A stretch of DNA of 50,991 nt from Bacillota bacterium (GCA_018725565.1 QLUR01000020.1:1-50991); one strand, 5' to 3'; shown: positions 9,873 through 18,205, counted from the stretch's first letter. The notes: generated by a model not told the origin, from the sequence alone. Translations and numbers: made by a program.

Positions 9873-10244
9873 TCAGCTGGTCTGCTCCCTGCCTGTCCCA
9901 CCTTCTTCAGGCAGCAGACATTTCTCCAGGCCGCGGGCCTCTGCCTCATTGACCATGTGAATGGCATCCTTCGGGCATTCCCTGGCACAGATGCCACAGC
10001 CCTTGCAGTGCCGGAGGTTAAACCCTTTCATTTTCTCAGCGGAAACAACTATGGCGCTGTCCGGGCAGTAAATAAAACAGGTAAAACAATGCACACATTT
10101 CTCGGGACTCAGAATGGGCCGCAGAGACCTCCACCCGCCAGTTTCATAGCGGTCAGCCGTACCAGGCTCCGGGATCACCGGTCCGACAGGATGCTCCCGC
10201 CAGCCCCATTCCCTTATCCTAGAAAAATCCCACTGCTTAGCCAT
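9873..10244 (-). CDS. porD: 2-oxoacid:ferredoxin oxidoreductase, delta (ferredoxin) subunit
   Basis: Bacterial-type 2[4Fe-4S] ferredoxin subunit, 123 aa. It has two clusters, CVHCFTCFIYCP and CKGCGICARECP, each CxxCxxCxxxCP. The roughly 65-residue N-terminal extension ending in RPILSPEKC is typical of PorD and not of free ferredoxins. It passes electrons from the porA/porB active site to soluble ferredoxin. It overlaps porC by eight bases. Confidence 0.93.
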   Translation of the reverse strand: MAKQWDFSRIREWGWREHPVGPVIPEPGTADRYETGGWRSLRPILSPEKCVHCFTCFIYCPDSAIVVSAEKMKGFNLRHCKGCGICARECPKDAIHMVNEAEARGLEKCLLPEEGGTGREQTS

Positions 10245-10815
10245 TGACCTGCACCTCCCCGAATGCTCTCTGCAATGCTTTTATGTTGCCGGCTACAACT
10301 TTCGCGGAGAATTTCCGCCCAAAGTTGGCGTCTACGAATTGGCGGGCCTCTTCTTCGCCAAGCAGGCCGAACACCTTTAAAAAGGCCGCCAGCATCGGAA
10401 TATTAGGCATCGATCTGCCCAGTTCCTCCATAGAAATGCGCGTTGCATCCACTGTGGCTACCTTGTAGCCGTGCAGCCTGAATTTTTCGGTCATAGTCGC
10501 CGGACATTCGCTCGTATTGATGATAATCAGCCCTTTTTCAGGTATTCCGGCTGCAAAATCAACCACATCACACAACGTCGGATCAACGACCAAGACAACC
10601 TCCGGCGACTCCACACCGCAGTAAGTGCGAATAGGTTCTTCACTGAGGCGGTTAAAGCACTGGATCGGCGCTCCCATTCTTTCCGGTCCGTATTCAGGAA
10701 ACGCCTGAAAATACAGCCCCTTGCTCAAAGCCATTTCAGCCAGCATCTTGGCAGCAGTTACCGCGCCTTGTCCTCCCCTGGCATGCCAGCGGATTTCTGT
10801 TAACTTTTTGCTCAT
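10237..10815 (-). CDS. porC: 2-oxoacid:ferredoxin oxidoreductase, gamma subunit
   Basis: Gamma subunit, 192 aa, first gene of the operon. The family motif RWHARGGQGAVTAAKMLAE at residues 9-27 is followed by FPEYGPERMGAPIQ and the conserved VDPTLCDVVD segment. The start is ATG after GGGAGGGAAG. No clear sigma-A promoter could be picked in the AT-rich sequence upstream, although an AT-rich palindromic tract lies at about 10848-10875. Confidence 0.93.
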   Translation of the reverse strand: MSKKLTEIRWHARGGQGAVTAAKMLAEMALSKGLYFQAFPEYGPERMGAPIQCFNRLSEEPIRTYCGVESPEVVLVVDPTLCDVVDFAAGIPEKGLIIINTSECPATMTEKFRLHGYKVATVDATRISMEELGRSMPNIPMLAAFLKVFGLLGEEEARQFVDANFGRKFSAKVVAGNIKALQRAFGEVQVNG

Positions 10816-11122
10816 TCTCTTCCCTCCCTAGATTATGCCAGCTAAATTTAAAATATTTTAAATATTTGAACTATTGCCCTCGCCAAAACAACTGCGGCTG
10901 AAACTGCCGGTTAAAGCATGCGGCGTATTAAAACTCAATGCCACCACTCTTATTATGCTATAAAAATTATAGCACCATCCTCGACAAAGCGTCAAGCTTT
11001 GCAGTCGGGGCGCTTATAGCAGTTAGAATCAATCCAGCTGTTATAATATTTTACTGCGATGCTGCCGTTATGGAAGGTGCTATGAAGGTTTATACAAGAC
11101 AAAAAATAAAGGAAGGTTCTCA
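10816..11122. other. 307-base intergenic region, no gene recognised
   Basis: This region lies between the por operon start and the 3' end of the LeuB-like gene. It contains an AT-rich tract, the palindrome at 10956-10974 and a short GC-poor dyad (CAAAGC/GCTTTG) near 10983-10999. A 76-codon plus-strand frame crosses it but has no recognisable homology and ends inside the next gene on the opposite strand. It presumably holds the por promoter. Confidence 0.5.
10956..10974. promoter_or_regulatory. perfect palindrome, possible operator for por
   Basis: TGCTATAA (10956-10963), AAA and TTATAGCA (10967-10974) form a perfect 8-bp dyad 141 bases upstream of porC. The size and symmetry suit a dimeric regulator. 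No regulator can be named. Confidence 0.4.
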
Positions 11123-12175
11123 TTACAGATATCTAATAACCAAATCCCCGACTTCCGATGTGCTATAACCCATCTTGCCGGCAGCCAGGCTCTGCAGGTG
11201 GCTGGCGCAAACAGTTTGAACGGCATTTTCTATCCGGGCCGCTGCTGCGGGCTCTCCAAGGGTACCGAGCATAAGGGCCGCCGCGCAAATCGCCGCCAGA
11301 GGATTAACCACATTCAGACCGGTATATTTAGGTGCAGAGCCACCGATGGGTTCAAACATGGAAACCCCCTGCGGATTAATATTGCCGCCCGCTGCTATCC
11401 CCATTCCGCCCTGGATGATAGCACCCAAATCCGTGATGATATCGCCAAACATGTTATCGGTGACAATTACATCAAACCACTCCGGATTTTTAACCATCCA
11501 CATCACCGCGGCATCAACATGAACATAGTCGCAGGCAATATCCGGGTACTCCCGCCCTCCCAGTTCATGGAAAACGCGCTCCCACAGGTCAAAAGCATAG
11601 GTAAGTACATTCGTTTTGCCGCAAAGGGTCAGCTTGTTTCTTTTGTTGCGCTTGCGGGTGAACTCAAACGCATAGCGCAGGCAGCGCTCAACACCCTTGC
11701 GGGTGTTGATGGATTCCTGGACCGCCACTTCATCGGCCGTGCCACGACGCAGCGTGCCGCCGGCGCCGGCATAAAGCCCTTCCGTGTTTTCCCTGACCAC
11801 TACAAAATCAATGTCGTCAGGGCCTTTGTCTTTCAGGGGCGTCTCGACCCCGGGGAAAAGTTTCACCGGCCTTAAATTAATATATTGGTCAAGCTCAAAG
11901 CGCAGCCGCAACAGCAATCCTTTTTCCAAAATTCCCGGCCTTACCTCCGGATGACCGATAGCTCCCAGGTAAATGGCATCAAATTGGCGAAGTTCGGCCA
12001 AAACACTGTCCGGCAGAATTTCAGCGGTTCTTTTATAGCGCTCCCCGCCCAAATCATAAGTCGTAACGTCCAGGGAAAATCCGGCCAAAGTACTGACAGC
12101 TTCTAAAACTTTCAGGCCCTCGCGGATTACTTCCGGGCCTGTCCCATCACCGGGGATAACTGCAATCCGGTACAT
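11123..12175 (-). CDS. isopropylmalate/isocitrate dehydrogenase-family beta-decarboxylating dehydrogenase
   Basis: NAD(P)-dependent beta-decarboxylating dehydrogenase, 350 aa. Motifs include PGDGTGPEV, the substrate-arginine segment LRLRFELDQYINLRPVK, ENTEGLYAG with the catalytic tyrosine, the catalytic lysine in LCGKTNVLT, metal aspartates in VTDNMFGDI and the cofactor region FEPIGGSAPKYTG. LeuB normally reads ENTGGIY where this has ENTEGLY, so substrate (isopropylmalate, isocitrate, homoisocitrate or malate type) is open. No leuA, leuC or leuD is beside it. The chosen ATG at 12175 follows AAGGAGG with an 11-base spacer; the open frame extends 15 codons further. Confidence 0.85.
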   Translation of the reverse strand: MYRIAVIPGDGTGPEVIREGLKVLEAVSTLAGFSLDVTTYDLGGERYKRTAEILPDSVLAELRQFDAIYLGAIGHPEVRPGILEKGLLLRLRFELDQYINLRPVKLFPGVETPLKDKGPDDIDFVVVRENTEGLYAGAGGTLRRGTADEVAVQESINTRKGVERCLRYAFEFTRKRNKRNKLTLCGKTNVLTYAFDLWERVFHELGGREYPDIACDYVHVDAAVMWMVKNPEWFDVIVTDNMFGDIITDLGAIIQGGMGIAAGGNINPQGVSMFEPIGGSAPKYTGLNVVNPLAAICAAALMLGTLGEPAAAARIENAVQTVCASHLQSLAAGKMGYSTSEVGDLVIRYL

Positions 12176-12222
12176 ATTCAGTAAAACCTCCTTGCCAATC
12201 ACTGACAAATATAATAACACAC

Positions 12223-12248
12223 CCTTTGCGAAAAAGGAAGTGCAAAGG
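12223..12248. repeat. inverted repeat just after bofA
   Basis: CCTTTGC (12223-12229) and GCAAAGG (12242-12248) are perfect inverted copies seven bases past the bofA stop. No clear T-run follows on the minus strand, so a terminator role is uncertain. Confidence 0.35.
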
Positions 12249-12254
12249 CGCGCG

Positions 12255-12518
12255 TCAGGCCAGCATTCGCTGCACCAAAACCAGCATCACCAGTCCCGGC
12301 CCCCCAAGATAACCGACTAGCAATGCGGTGACAGCGTTGATACCAATCTGCACGCCAAGGTGTCCGGCAGCCGCATTAAAGAGCAGCAGCAACAAGCTGC
12401 CAAGAGCACCGTAAAACAGCAGTCGAAAGAAATACCTGGCCGGGATAACCAGCATCTTCAGCACGAAATATAGGACAATCAAGCCAAAAACGACAGCCAC
12501 GATCACATTAATGTCCAC
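12255..12518 (-). CDS. bofA: pro-sigma-K processing inhibitor BofA
   Basis: Small integral membrane protein, 87 aa, almost entirely hydrophobic with two to three helices. It contains the family segment around NAAAGHLGVQIGINAVTALLVGYLGGPG. In B. subtilis BofA holds the SpoIVFB protease inactive in the outer forespore membrane until the engulfment signal, delaying sigma-K activation. The start is GTG, five bases after GGAGGGG. It overlaps the end of yaaL and follows dnaX-ybaB-recR-yaaL exactly as in Bacillus, which supports both the call and a spore-forming host. Confidence 0.92.
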   Translation of the reverse strand: MDINVIVAVVFGLIVLYFVLKMLVIPARYFFRLLFYGALGSLLLLLFNAAAGHLGVQIGINAVTALLVGYLGGPGLVMLVLVQRMLA

Positions 12519-12828
12519 GGCCGCCCCTCCCCCCGCGCAATAAATCCAGGTTGCCAGGGAGGCAATATTCCTCCTGGCGCGCTTTTTTTAACAAATACAT
12601 ATACTTTTTTTCCGCTGCCACCATAGCATGAATAGCATGGTCAACCAACTCCGGTTCAACAATTTGATTAAAATATGACATAGACGCCTGCCACTCCTGC
12701 CTGGCCTCCTCAACCAGAGTAAAGAAGTCCTTTTCCTTTATGGTCGCTGATGCGTTTTCTACTACAGTGAACCGGCCGACCACTAACTCCCAGGTTGTCT
12801 CCAACAGCCGCTTTTTGTTATTTTCCAC
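12508..12828 (-). CDS. yaaL: DUF2508 (YaaL-like) protein
   Basis: Small soluble helical protein of the DUF2508 family, 106 aa, function unknown. The core reads WQASMSYFNQIVEPELVDHAI, then LLKKARQEEY. The start is taken as GTG at 12828, six bases after GGAGGG; the open frame begins 33 bases earlier at an ATG without a ribosome binding site. It sits between recR and bofA as in B. subtilis and overlaps bofA by 11 bases. Confidence 0.85.
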   Translation of the reverse strand: MENNKKRLLETTWELVVGRFTVVENASATIKEKDFFTLVEEARQEWQASMSYFNQIVEPELVDHAIHAMVAAEKKYMYLLKKARQEEYCLPGNLDLLRGGRGGRGH

Positions 12829-12931
12829 TGTCAACCCTCCACAAAGAACCTGTTCCTTCATCTTAATTGTATGTTATCCATATCCTTCCTATGACATACC
12901 TTCCTTTTTGCCTGCGTTTAATTTTCATAAC

Positions 12932-12959
12932 AAAAAAGGACGCCTTTGCGTCCTTTTTT
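12932..12959 (-). terminator. bidirectional terminator after recR
   Basis: AAAAAAGGACGC (12932-12943) and GCGTCCTTTTTT (12948-12959) form a perfect 12-bp stem with a 4-base loop and T-run on either strand. It lies 11 bases past the recR stop. Confidence 0.88.
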
Positions 12960-12969
12960 CAAACGGCAC

Positions 12970-13563
12970 TCACATTTCGCGGCGCCCTTCCAGCGCCCGG
13001 GAAAGCGTTACTTCATCCGCATATTCCAAATCAGCGCCTACCGGCAAACCATGGGCGATACGGGTCACCCGGACGCCCAGAGGCTTGATTACCTTGGCAA
13101 GGTAATGTGCTGTAGCCTCTCCTTCAACATTGGGATTGGTAGCCAGAATCAGTTCACGGACCTGGCTGCCACCCAGGCGTTCCAACAGCTCCCGGACGCG
13201 CAGCTGCTCAGGCCCTATTCCATCGAGAGGAGAAATCGCCCCTCCCAGAACATGATAATAGCCTCTGAATTCGCGGGTTTTTTCCATCGCCAGCACGTCC
13301 CGCGCTTCCTGCACCACACAAACGACTGCCTGGTCACGCCGCACGTCGCGGCAAATGACGCACCTCTCTCCTTCGCAGTAGTTGCCGCATAGCTTACAAT
13401 AAGAAGTTTTGTCGCGGGCCTCAACCAAAGCACGGGCCATACCGGCTACTTCCTCCCGCGGCATCTTCAGGACAAAAAAGGCCAGCCTCGCCGCTGTCTT
13501 CGGCCCAATGCCCGGAAGTTTCAGAAACGCTTCAATTAAACGTGCAATTGTGCCGGGGTACAC
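12970..13563 (-). CDS. recR: recombination mediator protein RecR
   Basis: Recombinational repair protein acting with RecF and RecO to load RecA on gapped DNA, 197 aa. It has an N-terminal helix-hairpin-helix (LPGIGPKTAARLAFF), a zinc finger with cysteines in CKLCGNYCEGERCVIC, and a Toprim domain (VVQEARDVLAME ... LATNPNVEGEATA). The start is GTG after GGAGGGA. It is the third gene of dnaX-ybaB-recR. Confidence 0.97.
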   Translation of the reverse strand: MYPGTIARLIEAFLKLPGIGPKTAARLAFFVLKMPREEVAGMARALVEARDKTSYCKLCGNYCEGERCVICRDVRRDQAVVCVVQEARDVLAMEKTREFRGYYHVLGGAISPLDGIGPEQLRVRELLERLGGSQVRELILATNPNVEGEATAHYLAKVIKPLGVRVTRIAHGLPVGADLEYADEVTLSRALEGRREM

Positions 13564-13575
13564 CTGTCCCTCCTT

Positions 13576-13893
13576 CTATAACAGTCCCGGCGGAAGGCCG
13601 AGACCACCGGTGATTTTCTTCATTTCCCTCTCAGTCATCTCGTCAACCTTGCGCAGCGCCTCGTTGACAGCGGCAACCAGCATATCCTGCAATATCTCCG
13701 GGTCAGAGGGATCAATTGCCGCCGGATCGATAGCAATACTTTCAATTTCTCTTCGGCCGTTAACTATTACCCGCACCATACCGCCCCCGCTGCTCGCCTC
13801 CAGGCTACGCTGCTGCAGCTCACCCTGCATTTTCAGCATTTCCTCCTGCATCTTCTGGACCTGCTTCATCATCTTACCCATATTGCCGTACAT
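13576..13893 (-). CDS. YbaB/EbfC nucleoid-associated protein
   Basis: DNA-binding protein of the YbaB/EbfC family, 105 aa. It begins with the family's methionine-rich helix (MGKMMKQVQKMQEEMLKMQ) and contains GGGMVRVIVNGRREI followed by the short acidic segment before LQDMLVAAVNEAL. It is thought to be a nucleoid-associated dimer. It lies 12 bases after dnaX and 12 before recR, a universally common order. Confidence 0.95.
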   Translation of the reverse strand: MYGNMGKMMKQVQKMQEEMLKMQGELQQRSLEASSGGGMVRVIVNGRREIESIAIDPAAIDPSDPEILQDMLVAAVNEALRKVDEMTEREMKKITGGLGLPPGLL

Positions 13894-13904
13894 CGGTCTC
13901 CTCC

Positions 13905-15431
13905 TTATCTGCCGGCGTCATTCGCCATAATTTTGCCGCCAAAAATTTCTGCTGCAGTATCGACAATTTCTTCCTGGCTCATTTTTTTCTCCTGGGCGTC
14001 CTTGCCCAGGCTGCCAAGCTGCGTACAGTGAACACCCGCCCCGTACCCCAAAACCGTTTTTACTGCTGTTCCCAGCAGTTGCTTATACTCCGGCTTTTCC
14101 ATCATTTCGCGATGAAAGTCGCTCTTAAAGCCAATTTGCAGAACCTGGCCCGCACAGCCGCACAACTCCGCCTCAAGGAGCAGGGCGTGAGCCTGGATGC
14201 TTTCGCGTTTAACCTGCTCCAGGATTCGCGGCCACATGCGGGACATTTGTCGCAGGTCAGGAGTTTCGGCCGCCTCTTCCGCCCGCTTACCCGTGTCGGT
14301 CTTACCCGTCTGCGTCACCTGTTCCAGTCCGGGCAGCGTCTCCCCCCCTATCCCGAGCAGACGAAAAACAGCCAGTTCCCAAAGCAAGCGGGGGCGCGTC
14401 GACCAGCGTATTTCCGCCGACAGGTCATGGAAGACAGATAAAGCCCGCGCAACCAAAGCCAGCCCCATCGCCTTGCCCTGCCCAGCCAGCCTGTCAGCCC
14501 ATTCCGGCGCAATACCAAGCAGCTCAGCCTCTTCCCGGCAGGACAATACCACCATTAAATCGCGATAATAAGCGATCGCCTGCTGGGTAAAATGCTGCAG
14601 GTCCCGTCCCGCCGATGACACATCATTAACTATCAGCAGCGCCGCCGATAAATCGCCTTCTAAAATTGCGGCAGTAAAATCGTAAAAAACATCCCGCCCG
14701 ACAGAACCCAACACCGACAATACATCATTTTCCGTTACGTCACTTTCCGCGTAGGCGAGGGCCTGCTCAAACAGGGACAGGGCATCGCGCAAGCCTCCGG
14801 CCGCTTCTTCAGCGATTATCTGCAGCGCAGCTTCACTGACTTTTCTGTCCAGCTCCCCGGCTACCGTTCGCAGGCGTTCCATAATCCCGGCAAAACTGAT
14901 TAACTTAAAGTCCAGGCGCTGACAGCGGGAAACAACGGTTGCCGGCAGCCTGTGCGGCTCAGTTGTCGCCAGGATAAACAGCACATGTGCCGGAGGCTCC
15001 TCCAGTGTTTTCAGCAGGGCATTGGCCGCCTCCGTGGTTAACATGTGGACTTCATCGATAATGTATACTTTGCGTCGCGCTTCTACCGGCGCATAACGCA
15101 CTTTTTCACGCAGTTCGCGGATCTCATCAATCCCCCGGTTGGAAGCGGCATCTATTTCCAGTACATCAAGCAATCGGGAAGCGCCGATGTCCTGACAGAA
15201 AGAACAATTATTGCACGGCTCACGGGCCGGGCCGTTCAGGCAGTTAACCGCCTTGGCCAGAATCTTAGCCACACTCGTCTTACCGGTTCCCCGCGGCCCG
15301 CAAAAAAGGTAGGCGTGAGCGACACGCCCCTGCTCCAGAGCATTTTGCAGCGTCCGGGCCACATGCTCCTGACCGGTTACTTCGGCGAAAGCCTGCGGGC
15401 GCCAGCGCCTGTATAGCGTCTGGTAGGACAT
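13905..15431 (-). CDS. dnaX: DNA polymerase III subunits gamma/tau
   Basis: Clamp-loader ATPase, 508 aa. The Walker A is GPRGTGKTS near residue 45. It is followed by a zinc module (cysteines in the CLNGPAREPCNNCSFC stretch), Walker B IIDEVHML and the SRC motif VVSRCQRL. The tau-specific C-terminus is short. ATG at 15431 starts the conserved MSYQTLYRRWRP; an in-frame ATG seven codons upstream (15452) is an alternative. It is preceded on the same strand by the SRP RNA, as in B. subtilis. A run of seven As near the 3' end could allow slippage but is not supported as a programmed frameshift. Confidence 0.96.
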   Translation of the reverse strand: MSYQTLYRRWRPQAFAEVTGQEHVARTLQNALEQGRVAHAYLFCGPRGTGKTSVAKILAKAVNCLNGPAREPCNNCSFCQDIGASRLLDVLEIDAASNRGIDEIRELREKVRYAPVEARRKVYIIDEVHMLTTEAANALLKTLEEPPAHVLFILATTEPHRLPATVVSRCQRLDFKLISFAGIMERLRTVAGELDRKVSEAALQIIAEEAAGGLRDALSLFEQALAYAESDVTENDVLSVLGSVGRDVFYDFTAAILEGDLSAALLIVNDVSSAGRDLQHFTQQAIAYYRDLMVVLSCREEAELLGIAPEWADRLAGQGKAMGLALVARALSVFHDLSAEIRWSTRPRLLWELAVFRLLGIGGETLPGLEQVTQTGKTDTGKRAEEAAETPDLRQMSRMWPRILEQVKRESIQAHALLLEAELCGCAGQVLQIGFKSDFHREMMEKPEYKQLLGTAVKTVLGYGAGVHCTQLGSLGKDAQEKKMSQEEIVDTAAEIFGGKIMANDAGR

Positions 15432-15513
15432 AATATCACCGCCGTTATTCATGGATACCTTATTCCTCACGCCCGGCAAAAATCCTGCGCCCAAACGGCA
15501 AACCCCCGCCAAC

Positions 15514-15536
15514 AAAAATTCCCCCGTAGGAGGAAT
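15514..15536 (-). terminator. terminator after the SRP RNA
   Basis: On the minus strand ATTCCTCC, loop TAC and GGGGGAAT form an 8-bp stem with one G-T pair, then a T-rich tail. It lies 18 bases past the SRP RNA end and separates it from dnaX. Confidence 0.65.
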
Positions 15537-15553
15537 ATTTGCTTTAAAAACTG

Positions 15554-15821
15554 GCCGTGCACCTGCCTTTGACCTTCTCCCCCAGGCGTTACCCCGGCAG
15601 CCGGCTCAGGCCCGGTTGCCCTGTGGCACCCGCAATGTCTTGCTTACCGCTGCTTCCTTCCGGACCTGACGGGGTTCACAAGCTTACGCCGCACAGGACC
15701 AGACCGTCAACACCACTTTCCTGGGTCAGCCCCTGAAAAAGTAAGGCCGGGGACAGGATTTCGACCCTGCTCTAGCGGGTTGCAGGTTCAGGGCACCGCT
15801 ACCTCCCCGTCTAGCACGACC
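15554..15821 (-). ncRNA. ffs: signal recognition particle RNA (large Bacillus type)
   Basis: The minus strand carries the SRP RNA apical domain: GTCCGGAAGGAAGCAGCGG with the following GTAAGCAAGACAT, at about 15624-15672, binds Ffh. Extensive flanking sequence can pair into the Alu-containing long form of about 268 nt seen in spore-forming Firmicutes. Ends are estimated to within several bases. Position between tRNA-Ser and dnaX matches B. subtilis scr. Confidence 0.92.
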
Positions 15822-15834
15822 AAATTTAACAACC

Positions 15835-15930
15835 TGGCGGAGAGAGAGGGATTCGAACCCTCGAGACAAGGTTTTGCCCCGTCTACTCGCTTTCCAGGCG
15901 AGCGCCTTCGTCCAACTCAGCCATCTCTCC
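15835..15930 (-). tRNA. tRNA-Ser (anticodon GGA)
   Basis: The acceptor arms GGAGAGA and TCTCTCC pair, the anticodon stem CTCGC/GCGAG encloses loop CTGGAAA, and the T-loop GGTTCGAATCC is intact. A long variable arm marks a class II serine tRNA. Discriminator G and an encoded CCA (15837-15835) are present. It lies 13 bases upstream of the SRP RNA on the same strand, probably one transcript. Confidence 0.97.
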
Positions 15931-15961
15931 GGACTACATAAAACAGCCTATTCACTTCAAC

Positions 15962-15989
15962 CGCCGCAAAACCATACGGCGCCTTTTTA
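15962..15989 (+). terminator. possible plus-strand terminator between tRNA-Ser and the GGDEF gene
   Basis: CGCCG (15962-15966) and CGGCG (15977-15981) form a short stem followed by CCTTTTTATTTT on the plus strand. No plus-strand gene ends here, so it may be fortuitous. Confidence 0.3.
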
Positions 15990-16103
15990 TTTTACTACTC
16001 TTCCTGAGGTTTTACAAGTGCTTAATGCTGCCATTCTCAGGCAAGCTATCTTCCCGGGCTTTTCCCGGAGATTACCGTGTCGCTCTGCCGCCTCCGCCTG
16101 CTG

Positions 16104-17576
16104 TCAGTCCTGCCTTGACAACAGCCGCACAAAAGCATCCGCCATCCGCGGGTCAAACTGCGTGCCTGCAGCCGCTTGCACTTCGGCAAGGGCATCAGCC
16201 GGCAACAACGAGCTTCCGAGCGGATGTCCGGAAATCAGTATGTCGTAAGCATCAGCCGGCGCCAAAACACGACATAAAACGTGTATTTCCTCACCCCGCA
16301 GGCCGTGGGGGTAGCCATCTCCGTTCCACCACTCGTGATGCTGGCCGATAAGGTCGGCCACCGGCACCAGTTCCGGTGACGCAAGAGCAATACGGCGTCC
16401 AATCGCCGGGTGCCGTCTGAACTCCGCCTGTTCCTCAGTTGTAAGCTCCTCTCCCTTAAAGAGTACCTGTTCACGCACCCCCAGTTTACCGATATCGTGC
16501 AAATCGGCCAGTAGCCTTAGTTTATTCAGCTCCATGCGGGAAAGTCCAACCTCCTTGCCAAGCAGACAGGCCAGCTTTTTCACGCGTTCCGAGTGTTCCG
16601 CGGCAGCCCGGTCCCTGGCCGACAGCGCCGCCCGCAAAACGCGGACCACAGCCCCTCGCGGTTCTGCCTCCCGGGCCAGCTTATCCCTGTACATGGCGTC
16701 GTCGGCATCCTTATACGTTTCAAGAAGTGAACACTCAGGACTCTCGGTTGTAGCGACACCCACCGAAATACTTAAAGGCAGCCCGGGATGCTGCAGCAAG
16801 TTGTCCCTTTCCACCGCCTGCGTGAGGCGTCCGGCCACCTCCTCCGCCGTTGCCAGCTCGGTATTTGGCAGCACTACGGCAAACTCATCCCCGCCAATCC
16901 GGGCTACCAGGTCACCTCCCCGGACGCAGGAAGTGAGAATCTTTGCCGCCCGGCGCAGGAGAGCATCGCCATGTTCATGGCCACAGGTGTCGTTGGCCAC
17001 CTTCAGTCCATCGAGGTCACAGAGGATAATGCTGATGGGAAAAGAGCGGCTTTTTTCCAGGCGCCGCAGTTCCTCCTCGAAAAAATTACGGTTGTAAAGC
17101 TCGGTTAAGCTATCGTGCATGCTCTTTTGCCGCAGCTCCTGCTCAATTTTTTTACGCTCGCCGATGTCTCGGATACACTGGATGGCCCCCAGCACACTCC
17201 CTGCAGCGTCGCAAATCGGCGCCGCGATCGTCCAGAAATAAAGTCCCCTGCCGCCGTAAGCATGGGGAGCGAAGCCTTCGCCGACCAGCATCTGCCCCTT
17301 CCTTTCAATCTTCTCATAGCCGCGTTCCCAATCCTTGCCGTTGCCGAGCAGAATATTTACCAGAATGGGTCTTCGTTCCCCGAAAAACGGGGCAGCATGG
17401 GCATATTCCCCCTTGCCCAGCACTTCCTCTTTCCTAACACCCGTCATTTCCTCCACAGCCCGGTTCCACATAATCACTCTGCCTTCACTATCAACGGCAA
17501 GAAGGCCGTCAGGAACGGAATCGATGATGATTCCCAGCAGCCCAGCTTGTACTTCGAGGTCATTGTTCAGGAACAT
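16104..17576 (-). CDS. PAS-GGDEF-HD-GYP cyclic-di-GMP signalling protein
   Basis: Soluble three-domain signalling protein, 490 aa, with no transmembrane segment seen. A PAS sensor covers about residues 15-140 (IDSVPDGLLAVDSEGRVIMWN). A GGDEF domain follows with the catalytic signature RIGGDEFAVV intact, then an HD-GYP phosphodiesterase domain with HSERVKKLA, LHDIGKLG, GQHHEWWNGDGYPHGL and RVLAPADAYD. It could both make and degrade c-di-GMP. The start is ATG, ten bases after AAAGGAGG. It lies inside the otherwise conserved tadA/tRNA-Ser/SRP RNA block and diverges from tadA. Confidence 0.93.
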   Translation of the reverse strand: MFLNNDLEVQAGLLGIIIDSVPDGLLAVDSEGRVIMWNRAVEEMTGVRKEEVLGKGEYAHAAPFFGERRPILVNILLGNGKDWERGYEKIERKGQMLVGEGFAPHAYGGRGLYFWTIAAPICDAAGSVLGAIQCIRDIGERKKIEQELRQKSMHDSLTELYNRNFFEEELRRLEKSRSFPISIILCDLDGLKVANDTCGHEHGDALLRRAAKILTSCVRGGDLVARIGGDEFAVVLPNTELATAEEVAGRLTQAVERDNLLQHPGLPLSISVGVATTESPECSLLETYKDADDAMYRDKLAREAEPRGAVVRVLRAALSARDRAAAEHSERVKKLACLLGKEVGLSRMELNKLRLLADLHDIGKLGVREQVLFKGEELTTEEQAEFRRHPAIGRRIALASPELVPVADLIGQHHEWWNGDGYPHGLRGEEIHVLCRVLAPADAYDILISGHPLGSSLLPADALAEVQAAAGTQFDPRMADAFVRLLSRQD

Positions 17577-17668
17577 TCCATCAGTACCTCCTTTAAGTTC
17601 CCGCTTCAAACAATACAATAATTCCACTCCTGGAAACAAACTCCTTCTTTGCTAATTTTAAAAATCGC

Positions 17669-17697
17669 TTGACAAAGAAAGTATGTTTTTGTACCAT
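17669..17697 (+). promoter_or_regulatory. sigma-A-type promoter of tadA
   Basis: A perfect TTGACA (17669-17674) is followed after 17 bases by TACCAT (17692-17697), about 60 bases before the tadA start. It probably drives tadA together with the downstream tRNA-Ser. Confidence 0.65.
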
Positions 17698-17757
17698 TAC
17701 CGTGCAGTGCTTCGCTAAAACTCCTAATCCTTGCTGATTGTAAGGGAAGTGAAATGA

Positions 17758-18204
17758 GTGTCTGACTGCGATTTGATGCGCGAAGCGCTTCTGGAGGCAG
17801 AGCAAGCCTATGCAAAAGGCGAGGTTCCCATTGGAGCTATTCTCGTCTGCAACGGGGAAATTATAGCCAGAGACCATAACCGCCGCGAAGAGCTGGCAGA
17901 CCCCACAGCCCACGCCGAAATCCTCGTTTTGCGGCAGGCCGGCAGCCTGCTTGGCAGCTGGCGCCTGACAGATGCGGCGCTATATGTGACGGTCGAGCCC
18001 TGCCCGATGTGTGCCGGGGCACTTGTCCAGGCCAGGGTCAGCCGGCTCGTCTTTGGCGCATCCGACCCCAAAGCCGGTGCAATTGAGTCTTTGTTCCGTA
18101 TCGCCACTGATGAAAGGCTTAATCACCGGCTGGAAGTGACCGGCGGTGTGCTGGCCGGGGAAGCGGCTGCCCTGATGCGCAGGTTTTTCCAAAGCAGAAG
18201 ATAA
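17758..18204 (+). CDS. tadA: tRNA-specific adenosine deaminase
   Basis: Zinc deaminase that converts the wobble adenosine of tRNA-Arg(ACG) to inosine, 148 aa. The zinc/catalytic motifs are H52-A53-E54 (TAHAEI) and PCPMCAGA with C82 and C85. The start is GTG at 17758 after AAGGGAAG; a nearby ATG in another frame stops after three codons. It ends one base before the tRNA-Ser gene, so both are probably on one transcript. tadA next to dnaX and the SRP RNA is standard for Firmicutes. Confidence 0.95.
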   Translation: MSDCDLMREALLEAEQAYAKGEVPIGAILVCNGEIIARDHNRREELADPTAHAEILVLRQAGSLLGSWRLTDAALYVTVEPCPMCAGALVQARVSRLVFGASDPKAGAIESLFRIATDERLNHRLEVTGGVLAGEAAALMRRFFQSRR

Positions 18205-18205
18205 C

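Noticed and set aside
10938-11168. 76-codon plus-strand frame before the LeuB-like gene
   Set aside because: No homology or ribosome binding site; it ends inside the opposite-strand gene.
13975-13995. A-run near the dnaX 3' end as a programmed frameshift site
   Set aside because: The run is followed by TG and lies at the extreme C-terminus with no downstream structure; it would not give a gamma form.
15528-15541. AGGAGGAATATTTG identical to the abrB ribosome-binding leader
   Set aside because: Only 14 bases, purine-rich, and no abrB coding sequence follows; treated as coincidence.
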